Shown here: positions 32,374 through 41,120 of the stretch, piece after piece
How positions within the stretch are numbered: position 1 is the stretch's first letter
Layout of the letters: each line of letters starts with the position of its first letter
NCBI GenBank assembly: GCA_964467985.1
Contig: CAYXTP010000001.1
Span: 310,001 to 374,000, forward strand
Length of the DNA: 64,000 bases
DNA from: GCA-2720975 sp964467985
Lineage (GTDB): Bacteria > Planctomycetota > UBA1135 > GCA-002686595
Direction of reading: 5' to 3'
Notes under the pieces: model-generated
Seen by the model: only the letters and a program-made list of their open reading frames with translations
The model's database searches: none
What the model was told of the DNA's origin: nothing
Translations under genes and position numbers: made by a program

Positions 32374-33705
32374 TCAGTTCGCCGGGGTGCCTTGCAAAGG
32401 AGTCACGTGCACGAGCAGCACACGTCTGTCGGTGGCCTCAGCCACACGGTAGCGCACGTTCTCGTGCTCGAACTCCTCTCCTTCCCTTGGGAAGTGGCCC
32501 AGTCTGGCGAGGACAAAACCCGCCAGGGTCTCGAAGTCGGATTCTTCGGCCAAGGTCAGGCCGAGCGTCTCATTGACCTCTGACACGTGAAGGGTTGCTT
32601 GAATCTCAAAGCAGCCATCCTCCAGCTCCCGGATAGCCGGGCCCGAGTCCTCGTGTTCGTTCTGGATGTCTCCCACGATTTCCTCGATCACGTCCATCAA
32701 GGTGACGACACCTGCGGTGCCCCCGTACTCGTCGAGCACGATGGCCATCTTGTGACGCCCGTCTCTGAACTCCTCAAGCAGGGTGGAGACCAGTTTGGTC
32801 TCGGGCACGAGAAGGGGTGGGCGAATCAGCGCAGCCAAGTTGGGTCTGGGGCTGGCTGAGAGTGCCTCAATGACATCCAAGGCGCGCAGCGTGCCGATAA
32901 TATTGTCGATCTTCTCCTCGAAGACGGGGACCCGGGAGTGGCCCGCTCGCGTGAAGAGATCAGCCGCCTCCTCAAGGGTCGCTCCGCAAGCCAGCCCGTG
33001 AATCTCGGTGCGCGGTGTCATGACTTCGGCCACATCCACATCCCCGAATTCCATGACGTTCATGACCAACTCAAGTTCGTCCTCTTCTAACTCTCCCTTG
33101 TCCATCGCCCCCTCTGCGAGTCCGCGCAGACCCTCGACCAGCAACCGTTCGTCGGGCGTTTCTGCCGGCAGATGCAGGCTGCGCTGGATGGCCCGGCTGG
33201 CCGCGTCGTGTAGCGTCACAAGGAAGCGTACCGGCATTTGCGCTCGAGCAAACATGGGCAAGAAACTCACCAACATTCGATCCCCCGATGCGCGCGCGAC
33301 CAAGCCCGGCAGAGTGATCGTGAAGAGCAGCAGTGCAGGTGCCGAAAACATCAGGGCCCACCCTTCAGTTGTCCAGGCCAAGGCGGACCCGTTCGCTATC
33401 CAAGTCAACAACAGGCCGACGAACAGCACGTCGCATGTCAGTTTCAGAATGGCAGCACTGGTCGCCAGCGAATCCGCTTGCTCAAGCAAGCTGGCCAGAC
33501 GGGCGCCTCGGACCTGTGCCTTCGGGTGGGCCAGCACCCGAGCGGGCAGGGAGCGCCGCAGCGACTCACGCAGAGTCGAAAAGAAACCGGAAAAGGCCAG
33601 AGCCAACAGGCAAAGGGTCAGCGTGCGGGGGTCGCGGCCTAGGTCCCAGGTCCAATCGAGCGCCGGTCCGAGAGACAGATTTGGAGGCAGGGTCGGAATG
33701 GTCAC
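32374..33705 (-). CDS. CNNM/HlyC-CorC family membrane protein with paired CBS domains
   Basis: Likely magnesium or other divalent cation efflux-associated protein. Four hydrophobic segments make up a DUF21/CNNM domain (about residues 29-145), followed by the two CBS domains: VAEVMTPRTEIHGLACGATLEEAADLFTRAGHSRVPVFEE and IGTLRALDVIEAL, then MAIVLDEYGGTAGVVTLMDVIEEIVGDI. The end is a CorC_HlyC domain (FEIQATLHVSEVNETLGL…ETLAGFVLARLGHFPREG). At 443 residues it is typical. It is the first gene of the recO-bamD-lptE run. Substrate assigned from family only. Confidence 0.9.
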   Translation of the reverse strand: MTIPTLPPNLSLGPALDWTWDLGRDPRTLTLCLLALAFSGFFSTLRESLRRSLPARVLAHPKAQVRGARLASLLEQADSLATSAAILKLTCDVLFVGLLLTWIANGSALAWTTEGWALMFSAPALLLFTITLPGLVARASGDRMLVSFLPMFARAQMPVRFLVTLHDAASRAIQRSLHLPAETPDERLLVEGLRGLAEGAMDKGELEEDELELVMNVMEFGDVDVAEVMTPRTEIHGLACGATLEEAADLFTRAGHSRVPVFEEKIDNIIGTLRALDVIEALSASPRPNLAALIRPPLLVPETKLVSTLLEEFRDGRHKMAIVLDEYGGTAGVVTLMDVIEEIVGDIQNEHEDSGPAIRELEDGCFEIQATLHVSEVNETLGLTLAEESDFETLAGFVLARLGHFPREGEEFEHENVRYRVAEATDRRVLLVHVTPLQGTPAN

Positions 33706-34045
33706 CCCTCGATACTAGCGACAAAGGAGCGCCCGGAATGAGTGTTGCCCATGTACCCAATGCGCGGCAGGCCTGCGGGCATTTGGGGAGGACATCCACA
33801 GCGTCCCGCCGCAGTCGGAATGCAGCTGCTGAGCCCCGGGGGTTGGCAGGATGCGAAGGAGGCTCAAGTCTCCGCGGCCCCCGAACTGGATCAGGTCATG
33901 AGCGTTACCAACTCGTAACGCAGCCCCTCGCCCCTGTGCCCAAGTCTCCTGCGTGAGACGGCGGATCGCTCACCGTGGGCCCGCCTGAGAGCCCTTCAGT
34001 CGCCCTTGATCGCCCTACGGGAGCCGATGGCACGTTTCGTGCGAA
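33706..34045. other. Intergenic region between CNNM and sigma genes with an inverted repeat at 33902-33921
   Basis: A divergent spacer of at least 340 bases, because the sigma start is uncertain. No gene is seen. A perfect inverted repeat GCGTTAC-CAACTC-GTAACGC lies at 33902-33921 and may be an operator for the sigma gene or a short hairpin. No good promoter was found by eye. Confidence 0.4.
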
Positions 34046-34858
34046 GTGGGGGCCATGCTCCACCCGACATCCCCCCGTTTCAGCCACTGCCCGTCTCGCT
34101 CGTCCGCGCTTCACATCTCTCCAAGACCACGACTGCTTGCTCCCCAGCCCCTGGATCTCGAGCCCGGCGTGCAGGCCATACTGCTCAAATTGGGCCGTGA
34201 TTGTTCGGCGCGACCGGGCGAAGACTTGTCGGCGTTTGAGCGCAGGTTGCAGACCGACTTGATGACTGCATTTCAGAAGACGCGTTCCCACGGAGTCTTC
34301 AACGCCCTACATCGCCGTACGAGTCCTGTCCTGAGGACGTGGATCAAGGGGTTGCTTCAACGGCGGGCGGTCAGCGCGGACCCGCACGAGCTGGTGCAGG
34401 ACACGTTTGTGAACATCTACTCCTACGCGAGCAGTTTTAAGGAGGACAACGGCAACACCTTCATGCCTTGGGCGCGCACGATAGCAGCCAACGTCATGCG
34501 TCGCAGCCTGCGCAGGGGGCGTTTGGTGCCCCTTGGAGAGAGCGACCTCTATGTGGACCAGCGCTCTGGACCGAATCGCAGAGCGCAGTGTGCAGAGGAA
34601 CTCGAACAGGCGCGGCGCGCTTGGCCCCTGTTCTTGACGCTCTACATGGTGGCCTACCGCAGTTTGGGGGCCCGCGATCAGCGGGCTCTGCACCTAGCGG
34701 AGGTCGAAGGCAAAAGCTATGAACAGCTGGCGGACGCGCTCGGTGTAGGCCGCAAGAACGTGAAGATGATCATGTTCCGTGCGCGCAAGCGGCTGCAGGA
34801 CAAGATGCGCTGTCAGCTTGCACTGGGGCGCGCGGGCGAGGTTCGTCGGGTGGGCTGA
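34046..34858 (+). CDS. ECF-type sigma-70 family RNA polymerase sigma factor
   Basis: Alternative sigma factor. The sigma2 region is in ADPHELVQDTFVNIYSYASSFKED…NTFMPWARTIAANVMRRSLRRGR (the usual DDAEDLVQEVFLRAW…W L..IA.N..RR.LRR). Sigma4 is a clear helix-turn-helix near the end: GARDQRALHLAEVEGKSYEQLADALGVGRKNVKMIMFRARKRLQDKM. The start is unclear: ATG 34046 gives 270 residues with an extra ~70 that look random, whereas ATG 34262 (MTAFQKTRSHGVFNAL) gives 198 residues, closer to normal ECF length. No anti-sigma gene is adjacent. Planctomycetota carry many such factors; its regulon is unknown. Confidence 0.85.
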   Translation: MGAMLHPTSPRFSHCPSRSSALHISPRPRLLAPQPLDLEPGVQAILLKLGRDCSARPGEDLSAFERRLQTDLMTAFQKTRSHGVFNALHRRTSPVLRTWIKGLLQRRAVSADPHELVQDTFVNIYSYASSFKEDNGNTFMPWARTIAANVMRRSLRRGRLVPLGESDLYVDQRSGPNRRAQCAEELEQARRAWPLFLTLYMVAYRSLGARDQRALHLAEVEGKSYEQLADALGVGRKNVKMIMFRARKRLQDKMRCQLALGRAGEVRRVG

Positions 34859-35073
34859 GTCAGGCACTGGGTAACCCTGGGGACGTTGGTGTCGTCAGCC
34901 CGGGTGGGTGGGGGCGGAGGTTGGCTCGCACCCCGCCAAGAGGCCCCGGCCACAGGTCTGCGCACTTTGCCCGATCTTCGGGACAGGCTCGTGCCCCTCG
35001 GAATGTGGGCCGCATCTTCCTGTCTGCACCTCGCCTGTTTGCCGGTACCCGGTTGCCGCTAGAATCCAGGCCC

Positions 35074-36354
35074 ATGTCCGCCCCCCTGTCCATCGACCTG
35101 CTCATCAGTGGTACCGCCGAGGTCGTCACCCCGCTCGGGCAGGCCGCCCGCACCGGTTCCGAGCTGGGAGACGTCGCCGTCGTCCCCAGGGGCTCAGTAG
35201 CCGTCCAAGGTGGCCGCATCCTGGAGGTTGGCCCCAGTGCACAGCTGCTGGAAAAATACGACCCCAGCACCACCCTCGACGCCTGCGGCGGAACAGTCCT
35301 ACCAGGACTTGTCGATGCTCACACGCACCCGGTGTTCATGGGGACGCGCGAGAACGAATTCGAAGCACGCGCCGCTGGCAAGACCTACGTGGAGATCAGT
35401 GCAGAGGGGGGGGGCATCCGTAGCAGTCTCGAGGGCGTGCGCGCCAGCAGCGAGGAAGTGCTACTGCGTGCGCTCATGGACCGCGCTCAGCGTTTTCTTG
35501 AGCTGGGTACCACGACTGTCGAGGCCAAGACCGGCTACGGGCTGACCCTGGAGGACGAGCTCAAAGGCCTGCGAGTCATCCAGCGTGCAAGCGAGGGGCA
35601 GCCGCTGGACTTTGTGGCCACTTGCCTCGCCGCCCACGCTTACCCACCCGAGTACGCGGACCGGCGGGAGCAGTTCCAGACTCTGATCGCGGAGGAGATC
35701 TGGCCCGCAGTGGCCCAGCAGGGAATCGCTCGTTACGCTGACATCTTCACTGAGCAGCAGGCCTTCGACTTGGATAGCTCGCGCCACATCATGGTCGCTG
35801 CCCGGGAAGCGGGTCTGGCGCTGCGCATGCATGTGGACCAATTGACTCCCCTCGGGGGCGCGCAATTAGCCGCGGAGTTGGGGGCGAGTAGCGCCGACCA
35901 TCTGGAACACGTCTCCTCCGAGGGTATCGAGGCTCTAGCGCAAGCGGGGGTAGTCGCCACCCTGTCGCCGCTCGTGCCCCTGTTCTTGCGCGAGTCGACT
36001 GAGGCGCCGGCGCGGTCGCTGGTGAGCGAGGGGGTGGCGGTGGCTCTCAGCACGGACTTCAATCCCGGAAGCTGCTACTGCATGAGCATGTTCGAAGTGC
36101 TCTCGTGGGCCAGCTTGCGCTACGGATTCTCAGCTGCGGAAGCACTGACTGCGGGTAGTCTGAATGCTGCGGCTTCGCTGGGCCTGGCGGGCGAGATCGG
36201 CAGTCTTGAGGCCGGTAAGAGAGCGGATATCTTGATCACGGACTTGCCCAATCACATGCACCTGACCTACGAACTGGGCCGTAATCCCGTGACGGCCGTC
36301 GTGAAGGACGGCCGGCTCGTCTGGCGGTCCCCTCTATCGGGAGTCCAAAGCTGA
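35074..36354 (+). CDS. hutI: Imidazolonepropionase
   Basis: Amidohydrolase that opens 4-imidazolone-5-propanoate in histidine degradation. The start ATG 35074 gives MSAPLSIDLLISGTAEVV; the frame reaches 34921 without protein-like residues. Metal and substrate motifs: GLVDAHTHPVFMGTRENEFEARAAGKTYVEISAEGGGI, LGTTTVEAKTGYGL, DFVATCLAAHAYPPEY, LRMHVDQL, SADHLEHVS and ALSTDFNPGSCYCMSM. At 426 residues it is a typical size. The stop overlaps the next start (TGATG), so the following protein is coupled. No other hut gene lies in the window. Confidence 0.96.
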   Translation: MSAPLSIDLLISGTAEVVTPLGQAARTGSELGDVAVVPRGSVAVQGGRILEVGPSAQLLEKYDPSTTLDACGGTVLPGLVDAHTHPVFMGTRENEFEARAAGKTYVEISAEGGGIRSSLEGVRASSEEVLLRALMDRAQRFLELGTTTVEAKTGYGLTLEDELKGLRVIQRASEGQPLDFVATCLAAHAYPPEYADRREQFQTLIAEEIWPAVAQQGIARYADIFTEQQAFDLDSSRHIMVAAREAGLALRMHVDQLTPLGGAQLAAELGASSADHLEHVSSEGIEALAQAGVVATLSPLVPLFLRESTEAPARSLVSEGVAVALSTDFNPGSCYCMSMFEVLSWASLRYGFSAAEALTAGSLNAAASLGLAGEIGSLEAGKRADILITDLPNHMHLTYELGRNPVTAVVKDGRLVWRSPLSGVQS

Positions 36355-37775
36355 TGCGAACTTTCGCTTTCGGAGTCCTCTCATGGGTCCTTCCGTGCGT
36401 GCTCCTATGCGCTGTTTCGGCCTCGGTCCTCCATGCCCAGGATACGCCCTACCGGGACGACCACCTGCGCAACTTGTACGTGGAGCGCCGACTGGCCCTT
36501 GAGGATGCGTGGCAACAGGCCACTGAAGCGGACCGCAAGCGCGTCCGGGCGTTCGCGCGCAGCAATCGGGCAGGCGGACAGCCCGCCCTTTACGCAGCCT
36601 CTGCACAGGCCTTGACCGACACCCGCTACCTGCTCTCGGGCAGCGAGACCTCGGTCAGTGAGTTGACTCTCCAATCGCGTGTGGCTTGCTCGCTGGACTT
36701 GATGGTCCTACCCGGTGCCTTTGGGGCCGTGGATCGAGATCGCGGTGAAGCTCTCATCGTGCGCGTACTGCCGGCCTACACGCGTCTCTACCAACGTGCC
36801 CTACCCGAGCAGATTCAGTTGACATTGATCTGGGTCAGCCCATCCGGCGAGGAGGTTCGCGCACGCAGGGAACCCGTGCATCGCAGTGCACTCGTGCTGC
36901 CTGGGTTTGAGATGTACTTCTACGCCCCACCTTCCAAGCCAGGGACTTGGCACTTGGTGCCGGAAGTGGAGTGGGACGGCGTCAGCGGCAGGGGTGTGCC
37001 GGTGGCCGTGCAGTGTGTGCGTGGTCTCTTTGACCGCTATGATCAACTCGTCTCCGGGACAACGGCGACGGACGCTGGACGCTGGGGCTTGGAAAGTCTG
37101 GAGAGGATCCTCCTGCACGGTGCACGAGACGCGGGCGATCCACCCGTCGAAGATCTGCTGAACGGGGCCGAACCCTCGCCGTCCCTGCGCAGTGTGCATG
37201 CCTGGGCTGGCAAGGGCACTTGCTATCAGTTGCAGCCTCAAGAGGAGACCGACGTGCGGGGAATGGTCGTCGTCGTCTCGCCGGTCTTGCACGAGGCGGC
37301 ATGGGCACTTGTGGGTGCCGAGGGCCGTGGCTGGCAGACACTGGCAGAGGATCACAACCAGCGGGTTGTGCTTACAGAGCTGCCGATTTCCCACAGTCGG
37401 GGCCCGGATGTGCTCGATCTGATCAGGCGCATGCGACAGGAGAGCCCGGACCTGCCCCTGACCCTGGTGTTGCATGGTTCAGGTTTGGGGCGCCTGCAGT
37501 TGGCATTGCTGAAGCACCAGGGGGAGCCGCCATTTCAGCGGCTGGTCGTGGACAGCGTCTTGTGGGGCGCACCGGTTCGACCCTTGGTGGGCGTTCCATT
37601 GCTCTTTGTTTCCCCGCTTGAGGAGAAAGCTGCAGGACTGCGACGCTCCGGGGTGTCCGCCGACAGCGCAGGCCCGAACGCGAGCCTGCACGAGATTCGT
37701 AGCATCGACTTGCCGGTGATCAGCGGCGCCCAGCTCCCCGGTTGGATCGGCTCGTGGTTCGAGCTGCTCGACTAG
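36354..37775 (+). CDS. Exported protein of unknown function, alpha/beta-hydrolase-like C-terminus
   Basis: A 473-residue protein starting with MRTFAFGVLSWVLPCVLLCAVSASVLHAQ, a signal peptide. Residues 30-300 have no recognisable domain; they include beta-rich stretches (ALIVRVLPAYTRLYQRALPEQIQLTLIWVSPSGEE). The last 170 residues look like a hydrolase fold: MVVVVSPVLHEAAW, LPLTLVLHGSGLGRLQLALLK and PLVGVPLLFVSPLEE. At the elbow the sequence reads GSGLG, so no Ser stands where a nucleophile would be. It is translationally coupled to hutI by a one-base stop/start overlap (TGATG), but no link in function is evident. Confidence 0.6.
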   Translation: MRTFAFGVLSWVLPCVLLCAVSASVLHAQDTPYRDDHLRNLYVERRLALEDAWQQATEADRKRVRAFARSNRAGGQPALYAASAQALTDTRYLLSGSETSVSELTLQSRVACSLDLMVLPGAFGAVDRDRGEALIVRVLPAYTRLYQRALPEQIQLTLIWVSPSGEEVRARREPVHRSALVLPGFEMYFYAPPSKPGTWHLVPEVEWDGVSGRGVPVAVQCVRGLFDRYDQLVSGTTATDAGRWGLESLERILLHGARDAGDPPVEDLLNGAEPSPSLRSVHAWAGKGTCYQLQPQEETDVRGMVVVVSPVLHEAAWALVGAEGRGWQTLAEDHNQRVVLTELPISHSRGPDVLDLIRRMRQESPDLPLTLVLHGSGLGRLQLALLKHQGEPPFQRLVVDSVLWGAPVRPLVGVPLLFVSPLEEKAAGLRRSGVSADSAGPNASLHEIRSIDLPVISGAQLPGWIGSWFELLD

Positions 37776-37912
37776 AGGCTTGTGGAGTTCGGTGGGGCAG
37801 GGACGCGCGGCCACTGAGGCAGATCCTGCTTGCCATCATTTTGGACCCCGAATAGAGTCCAGCGATTCGCCGCGTTGCGTAGCGGCGAGCGTCCGGTAGC
37901 GTCGTTCCCCAA

Positions 37913-39685
37913 GTGAGCAGAGGATTCCTAATGATCAGCATCATCATGTGCGCGTCGCTCGCGGCCCCCGTTGCGGAAGCCGCAAGTGTCGTCACACAGG
38001 AGCCCCAAGCGCCCCAGGTTCCCGCCGAGATGAACGCCTACGAACGTGCGTTCGGGCAGCTCTTGAGTGGCGCCGTGTTGGAGGGCAATTTCACGGACGA
38101 CGCGCGCACCGACGCGCCCCCGCAGACCGACCGCTACACCCTGGGCAAGGTCGAGAAGGTGGCTGGCAGCTCATGGCGCTTTGAGACCCGTATCGAATAC
38201 GGCGGCCAGTCGTTCACCATGCCCCTGGTGCTCGACGTGCTGTGGGCGGGCGACACGCCAGTCATCACGCTGACGGACAAGAAGATCCCTTTCCTGGGCA
38301 GTTTCTCTGCGCGCGTCCTCTTTCACGGCAATCAATACGTGGGGACCTGGAGGGGTGCCAGCCACGGTGGGCAGATGTGGGGTCAGGTGACCCGTCCGGC
38401 CGCAGTCGAGCCCGAGTCCAACCAGAACTGGCCTTCATTTCGTGGCCCGAGCGCCCGCGGATCCCTGCTCGAATCGGAGTGCGCCAGCGAGTGGGACGTG
38501 GAGAGCGGAGAAGGCATCGCCTGGTCGACCCGGATCCCGGGTCTGGCACATTCCTCGCCTGTCATCTGGGGCGACAAGCTGTTCGTGACGAGTGCGGTTC
38601 GGGAAGGCGAGCAGTCCGAGTTGAAAGTGGGCCTGTACGGCGACATCGGTCCGGTCACCGACGAGGGCGTGCATTCCATGAGGGTCTACTGCCTGGACAA
38701 GCAGACCGGCGAGCTGCTCTGGGAACGGGAGGCCTGGAAGGGCGAACCACAGATCATGCGTCACCCCAAGGGAAGCCATGCGGCTTCGTCGCCCGCCACG
38801 GATGGTCAGCACGTGGTCGCGCTCTTCGCGTCCGAGGGGCTGTACTGCTACGACATGCAAGGCGAGCTGCTGTGGACCAAGGACCTGGGCACGTTGGACT
38901 CTGGGTTCTACCTCGTGCGCACAGCGCAGTGGGGCTTCGCTAGTTCACCGATCATCCACGACGGCAAGGTGCTCGTTCAATGTGACGTGCAGGGTGAGTC
39001 GTTTCTCACCGCCTTGGACGTCGAGAGCGGAGACGAAATCTGGCGCACGGAGCGGGACGAGGTTCCCACTTGGGGATCGCCGACCGTTGATGTGCGCGAC
39101 GGGCGCTCGCAGGTGATCTGCAATGGCTACAAGCACACCGGATCCTACGACTTGGAGAGTGGGGAGCCCCTGTGGTGGATCCAGGGCGGTGGAGACATTC
39201 CCGTGCCCACTCCGATTGTGGCCCACGATCTGATCTACATCACCAGTGCCCACGGGGCCCTGGCACCAATCTATGCCGTGAGTGCCATGGCCGTGGGGGA
39301 AATCGACCTCAAGAATGAACAGGTCGCGTGGAGTGAGACCCGTCGCGGGAACTACATGCAGACTCCCATCGTTGTGGGTGACCTGCTTTTTCTATGTCAC
39401 GATGCCGGAATCCTCACCTGCCGCGATGCGCGCAGCGGCGAGGTGCACTACAGGGAACGCCTGGGCAGCGGAGGCAAGGCGGGTTTCACGGCCTCCGCCG
39501 TGGCTGCCGGCGGCAAGCTGTACGTCACCGCCGAAGAGGGCGAGGTGTTTGTCCTGAAAGCGTCGAAGGACTTCGAGATCTTGTCCGTCAACGAGATGGG
39601 GGAGACCTGCATGGCGACGCCAGCCATTTCCGAGGGCCGGATCTACTGGCGTACTCGGGGTCAAGTGATCGCTGTGGGCAAGTGA
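37913..39685 (+). CDS. PQQ-binding-like beta-propeller repeat protein, exported
   Basis: Outer protein with an eight-bladed WD40/PQQ-type propeller in its C-terminal two-thirds. The start is uncertain: GTG 37913 gives 590 residues with an Arg-containing signal peptide, whereas ATG 37931 has AGAGGA seven bases upstream and gives MISIIMCASLAAPVAEA. The blade pattern (D-x-x-S-G-x-x-x-W) recurs: LDKQTGELLWEREAWKG, ALDVESGDEIWRTERDE, YDLESGEPLWWIQGGG, CRDARSGEVHYRERLG. Residues 30-160 form an unrelated beta domain (GKVEKVAGSSWRFETRIEYGGQ…). No PQQ enzyme residues were checked; such proteins in Planctomycetota are mostly uncharacterised. Confidence 0.85.
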   Translation: MSRGFLMISIIMCASLAAPVAEAASVVTQEPQAPQVPAEMNAYERAFGQLLSGAVLEGNFTDDARTDAPPQTDRYTLGKVEKVAGSSWRFETRIEYGGQSFTMPLVLDVLWAGDTPVITLTDKKIPFLGSFSARVLFHGNQYVGTWRGASHGGQMWGQVTRPAAVEPESNQNWPSFRGPSARGSLLESECASEWDVESGEGIAWSTRIPGLAHSSPVIWGDKLFVTSAVREGEQSELKVGLYGDIGPVTDEGVHSMRVYCLDKQTGELLWEREAWKGEPQIMRHPKGSHAASSPATDGQHVVALFASEGLYCYDMQGELLWTKDLGTLDSGFYLVRTAQWGFASSPIIHDGKVLVQCDVQGESFLTALDVESGDEIWRTERDEVPTWGSPTVDVRDGRSQVICNGYKHTGSYDLESGEPLWWIQGGGDIPVPTPIVAHDLIYITSAHGALAPIYAVSAMAVGEIDLKNEQVAWSETRRGNYMQTPIVVGDLLFLCHDAGILTCRDARSGEVHYRERLGSGGKAGFTASAVAAGGKLYVTAEEGEVFVLKASKDFEILSVNEMGETCMATPAISEGRIYWRTRGQVIAVGK

Positions 39686-39787
39686 ACCGCTTCCGCTCGA
39701 TCGCATCGAGGTGAAACGCTGGTCTGAGACTGGGAACTGGGTCGTGAAGTGGCGCCCGGGCTGCTGAGTCCGTATCGTCCGAAAACC

Positions 39788-41113
39788 ATGGCCAAGGACA
39801 AGATCCAGCCGCGCACCCTCAAGGGCTTTCGCGACCTCACGCCCGAGTTGATGATCCCGCGCGAGGGCCTGATCGCGACGGCAAAGGGGGTCTATCAGTC
39901 CTTTGGTTTTAGCCCGATTGATACTCCGGCACTGGAGTACACGGAGATTCTGCTGGGCAAGGGTGGTGTCGAAACGGACAAGCAGCTCTATCGCTTTGAG
40001 GACAATGGTGGACGGGACGTAGCCCTGCGTTTCGACCTGACGATCCCCTTTGCACGCTTCGCGGCGCAGCACATCGGAGCTCTGGGCACGCCGTTCAAGC
40101 GCTACCACACCGGACCCGTATGGCGCGGGGAGAACACCCAGCGCGGTCGCTACCGCGAGTTTGTGCAGTGCGATTTTGACACCATCGGGACCACGAGCAC
40201 CGTTGCAGACACCGAGAGCACCCTGGTGATCCACGACTTGTTCCGTGCCCTTGGGTTCGAGCGCTTCAGCGTGCGGCTCAACAATCGCAAGGTCCTGGGC
40301 GGCGTGCTCGAGCGCCTGGATCTGGCGCATCAAGCGGAACACGTCCTGCGCGCTTTGGACAAGCTGTCCAAGATCGGCCCGGAGAAGGTCACCGCAGAGA
40401 TGATGGCCACATCAGGCTGCAACGAGGCCCAGGCCGCGGAGGTCTTGACCCTGGCCGCGGTCACCGGGGACAACCGTACGATCTTGAAGGGGCTCGAGCC
40501 CCTCGTGGGCGACTCGGAGCAAGGCCGAACAGGTCTCGCCGAACTCACTGAAATCCTCGACGGCGTTCAAGCGGCAGGTGTCGACGAGGGCCGGGTGCGA
40601 TTGGATCTGTCTATCGCGCGAGGCTTGGACTACTACACCGGTACCGTCTACGAGACCTTCTTGGATGACCTCGAGGGCATCGGAAGTTGTTGTTCGGGCG
40701 GTCGCTACGACAACCTGGCCTCCCTCTACACCAAGCAAGAACTGCCCGGCGTGGGCGCCTCGCTAGGAGTCGATCGTCTGCTGGCTGCCATGGAAGAACT
40801 CGGCATGATCGAGGCCCGCGTCGCCTCCGCACCCGTCTTCCTGGCCTTCTTCGACCGCGACCGAGCTTCAGACTACGTCGGATTGGCCGCCCGCCTGCGC
40901 TCAGCGGGTGTCGCCGTCGAACTCTACCCCGAACCCCGCAAGCTCGGCGCCCAGCTCAAGTACGCCGATCGCCGCGGCCATCGCTTGGCCGTCATCGTCG
41001 GTCCTGATGAATGGCAAGCCGGTCGGTGCCAACTTAAGGACTTGCAGGCCCAAACCAGCGAGGACGTGGCGCTGGAAGATCTGCCGCAGGCCTGCCTGTC
41101 GCGCCTGACGTGA
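39788..41113 (+). CDS. hisS: Histidine--tRNA ligase
   Basis: Class II aminoacyl-tRNA synthetase that charges tRNA-His. ATG 39788 gives 441 residues; the frame reaches 39749. Motif 1 lies around GFRDLTPELMIPREGLIATAKGVYQSFGFSPIDTPALEYTEIL, motif 2 is FKRYHTGPVWRGENTQRGRYREFVQCDFD, histidine-specific HisA is RLDLSIARGLDYYTGTVYE and motif 3 is GGRYDNL…GASLGVDRLL. The C-terminal anticodon-binding domain ends in LGAQLKYADRRGHRLAVIVG. It lies tail-to-tail with nuoN, 7 bases apart. Confidence 0.97.
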   Translation: MAKDKIQPRTLKGFRDLTPELMIPREGLIATAKGVYQSFGFSPIDTPALEYTEILLGKGGVETDKQLYRFEDNGGRDVALRFDLTIPFARFAAQHIGALGTPFKRYHTGPVWRGENTQRGRYREFVQCDFDTIGTTSTVADTESTLVIHDLFRALGFERFSVRLNNRKVLGGVLERLDLAHQAEHVLRALDKLSKIGPEKVTAEMMATSGCNEAQAAEVLTLAAVTGDNRTILKGLEPLVGDSEQGRTGLAELTEILDGVQAAGVDEGRVRLDLSIARGLDYYTGTVYETFLDDLEGIGSCCSGGRYDNLASLYTKQELPGVGASLGVDRLLAAMEELGMIEARVASAPVFLAFFDRDRASDYVGLAARLRSAGVAVELYPEPRKLGAQLKYADRRGHRLAVIVGPDEWQAGRCQLKDLQAQTSEDVALEDLPQACLSRLT

Positions 41114-41120
41114 GGGCCGG

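Noticed and set aside
34860..35273. Minus-strand frame of 137 codons opposite the start of hutI
   Set aside because: Antisense to the hutI N-terminus and of low complexity.
39392..40342. Minus-strand open frame of 316 codons opposite hisS and the propeller gene
   Set aside because: It covers the ends of two well-supported genes on the other strand and has no motif.
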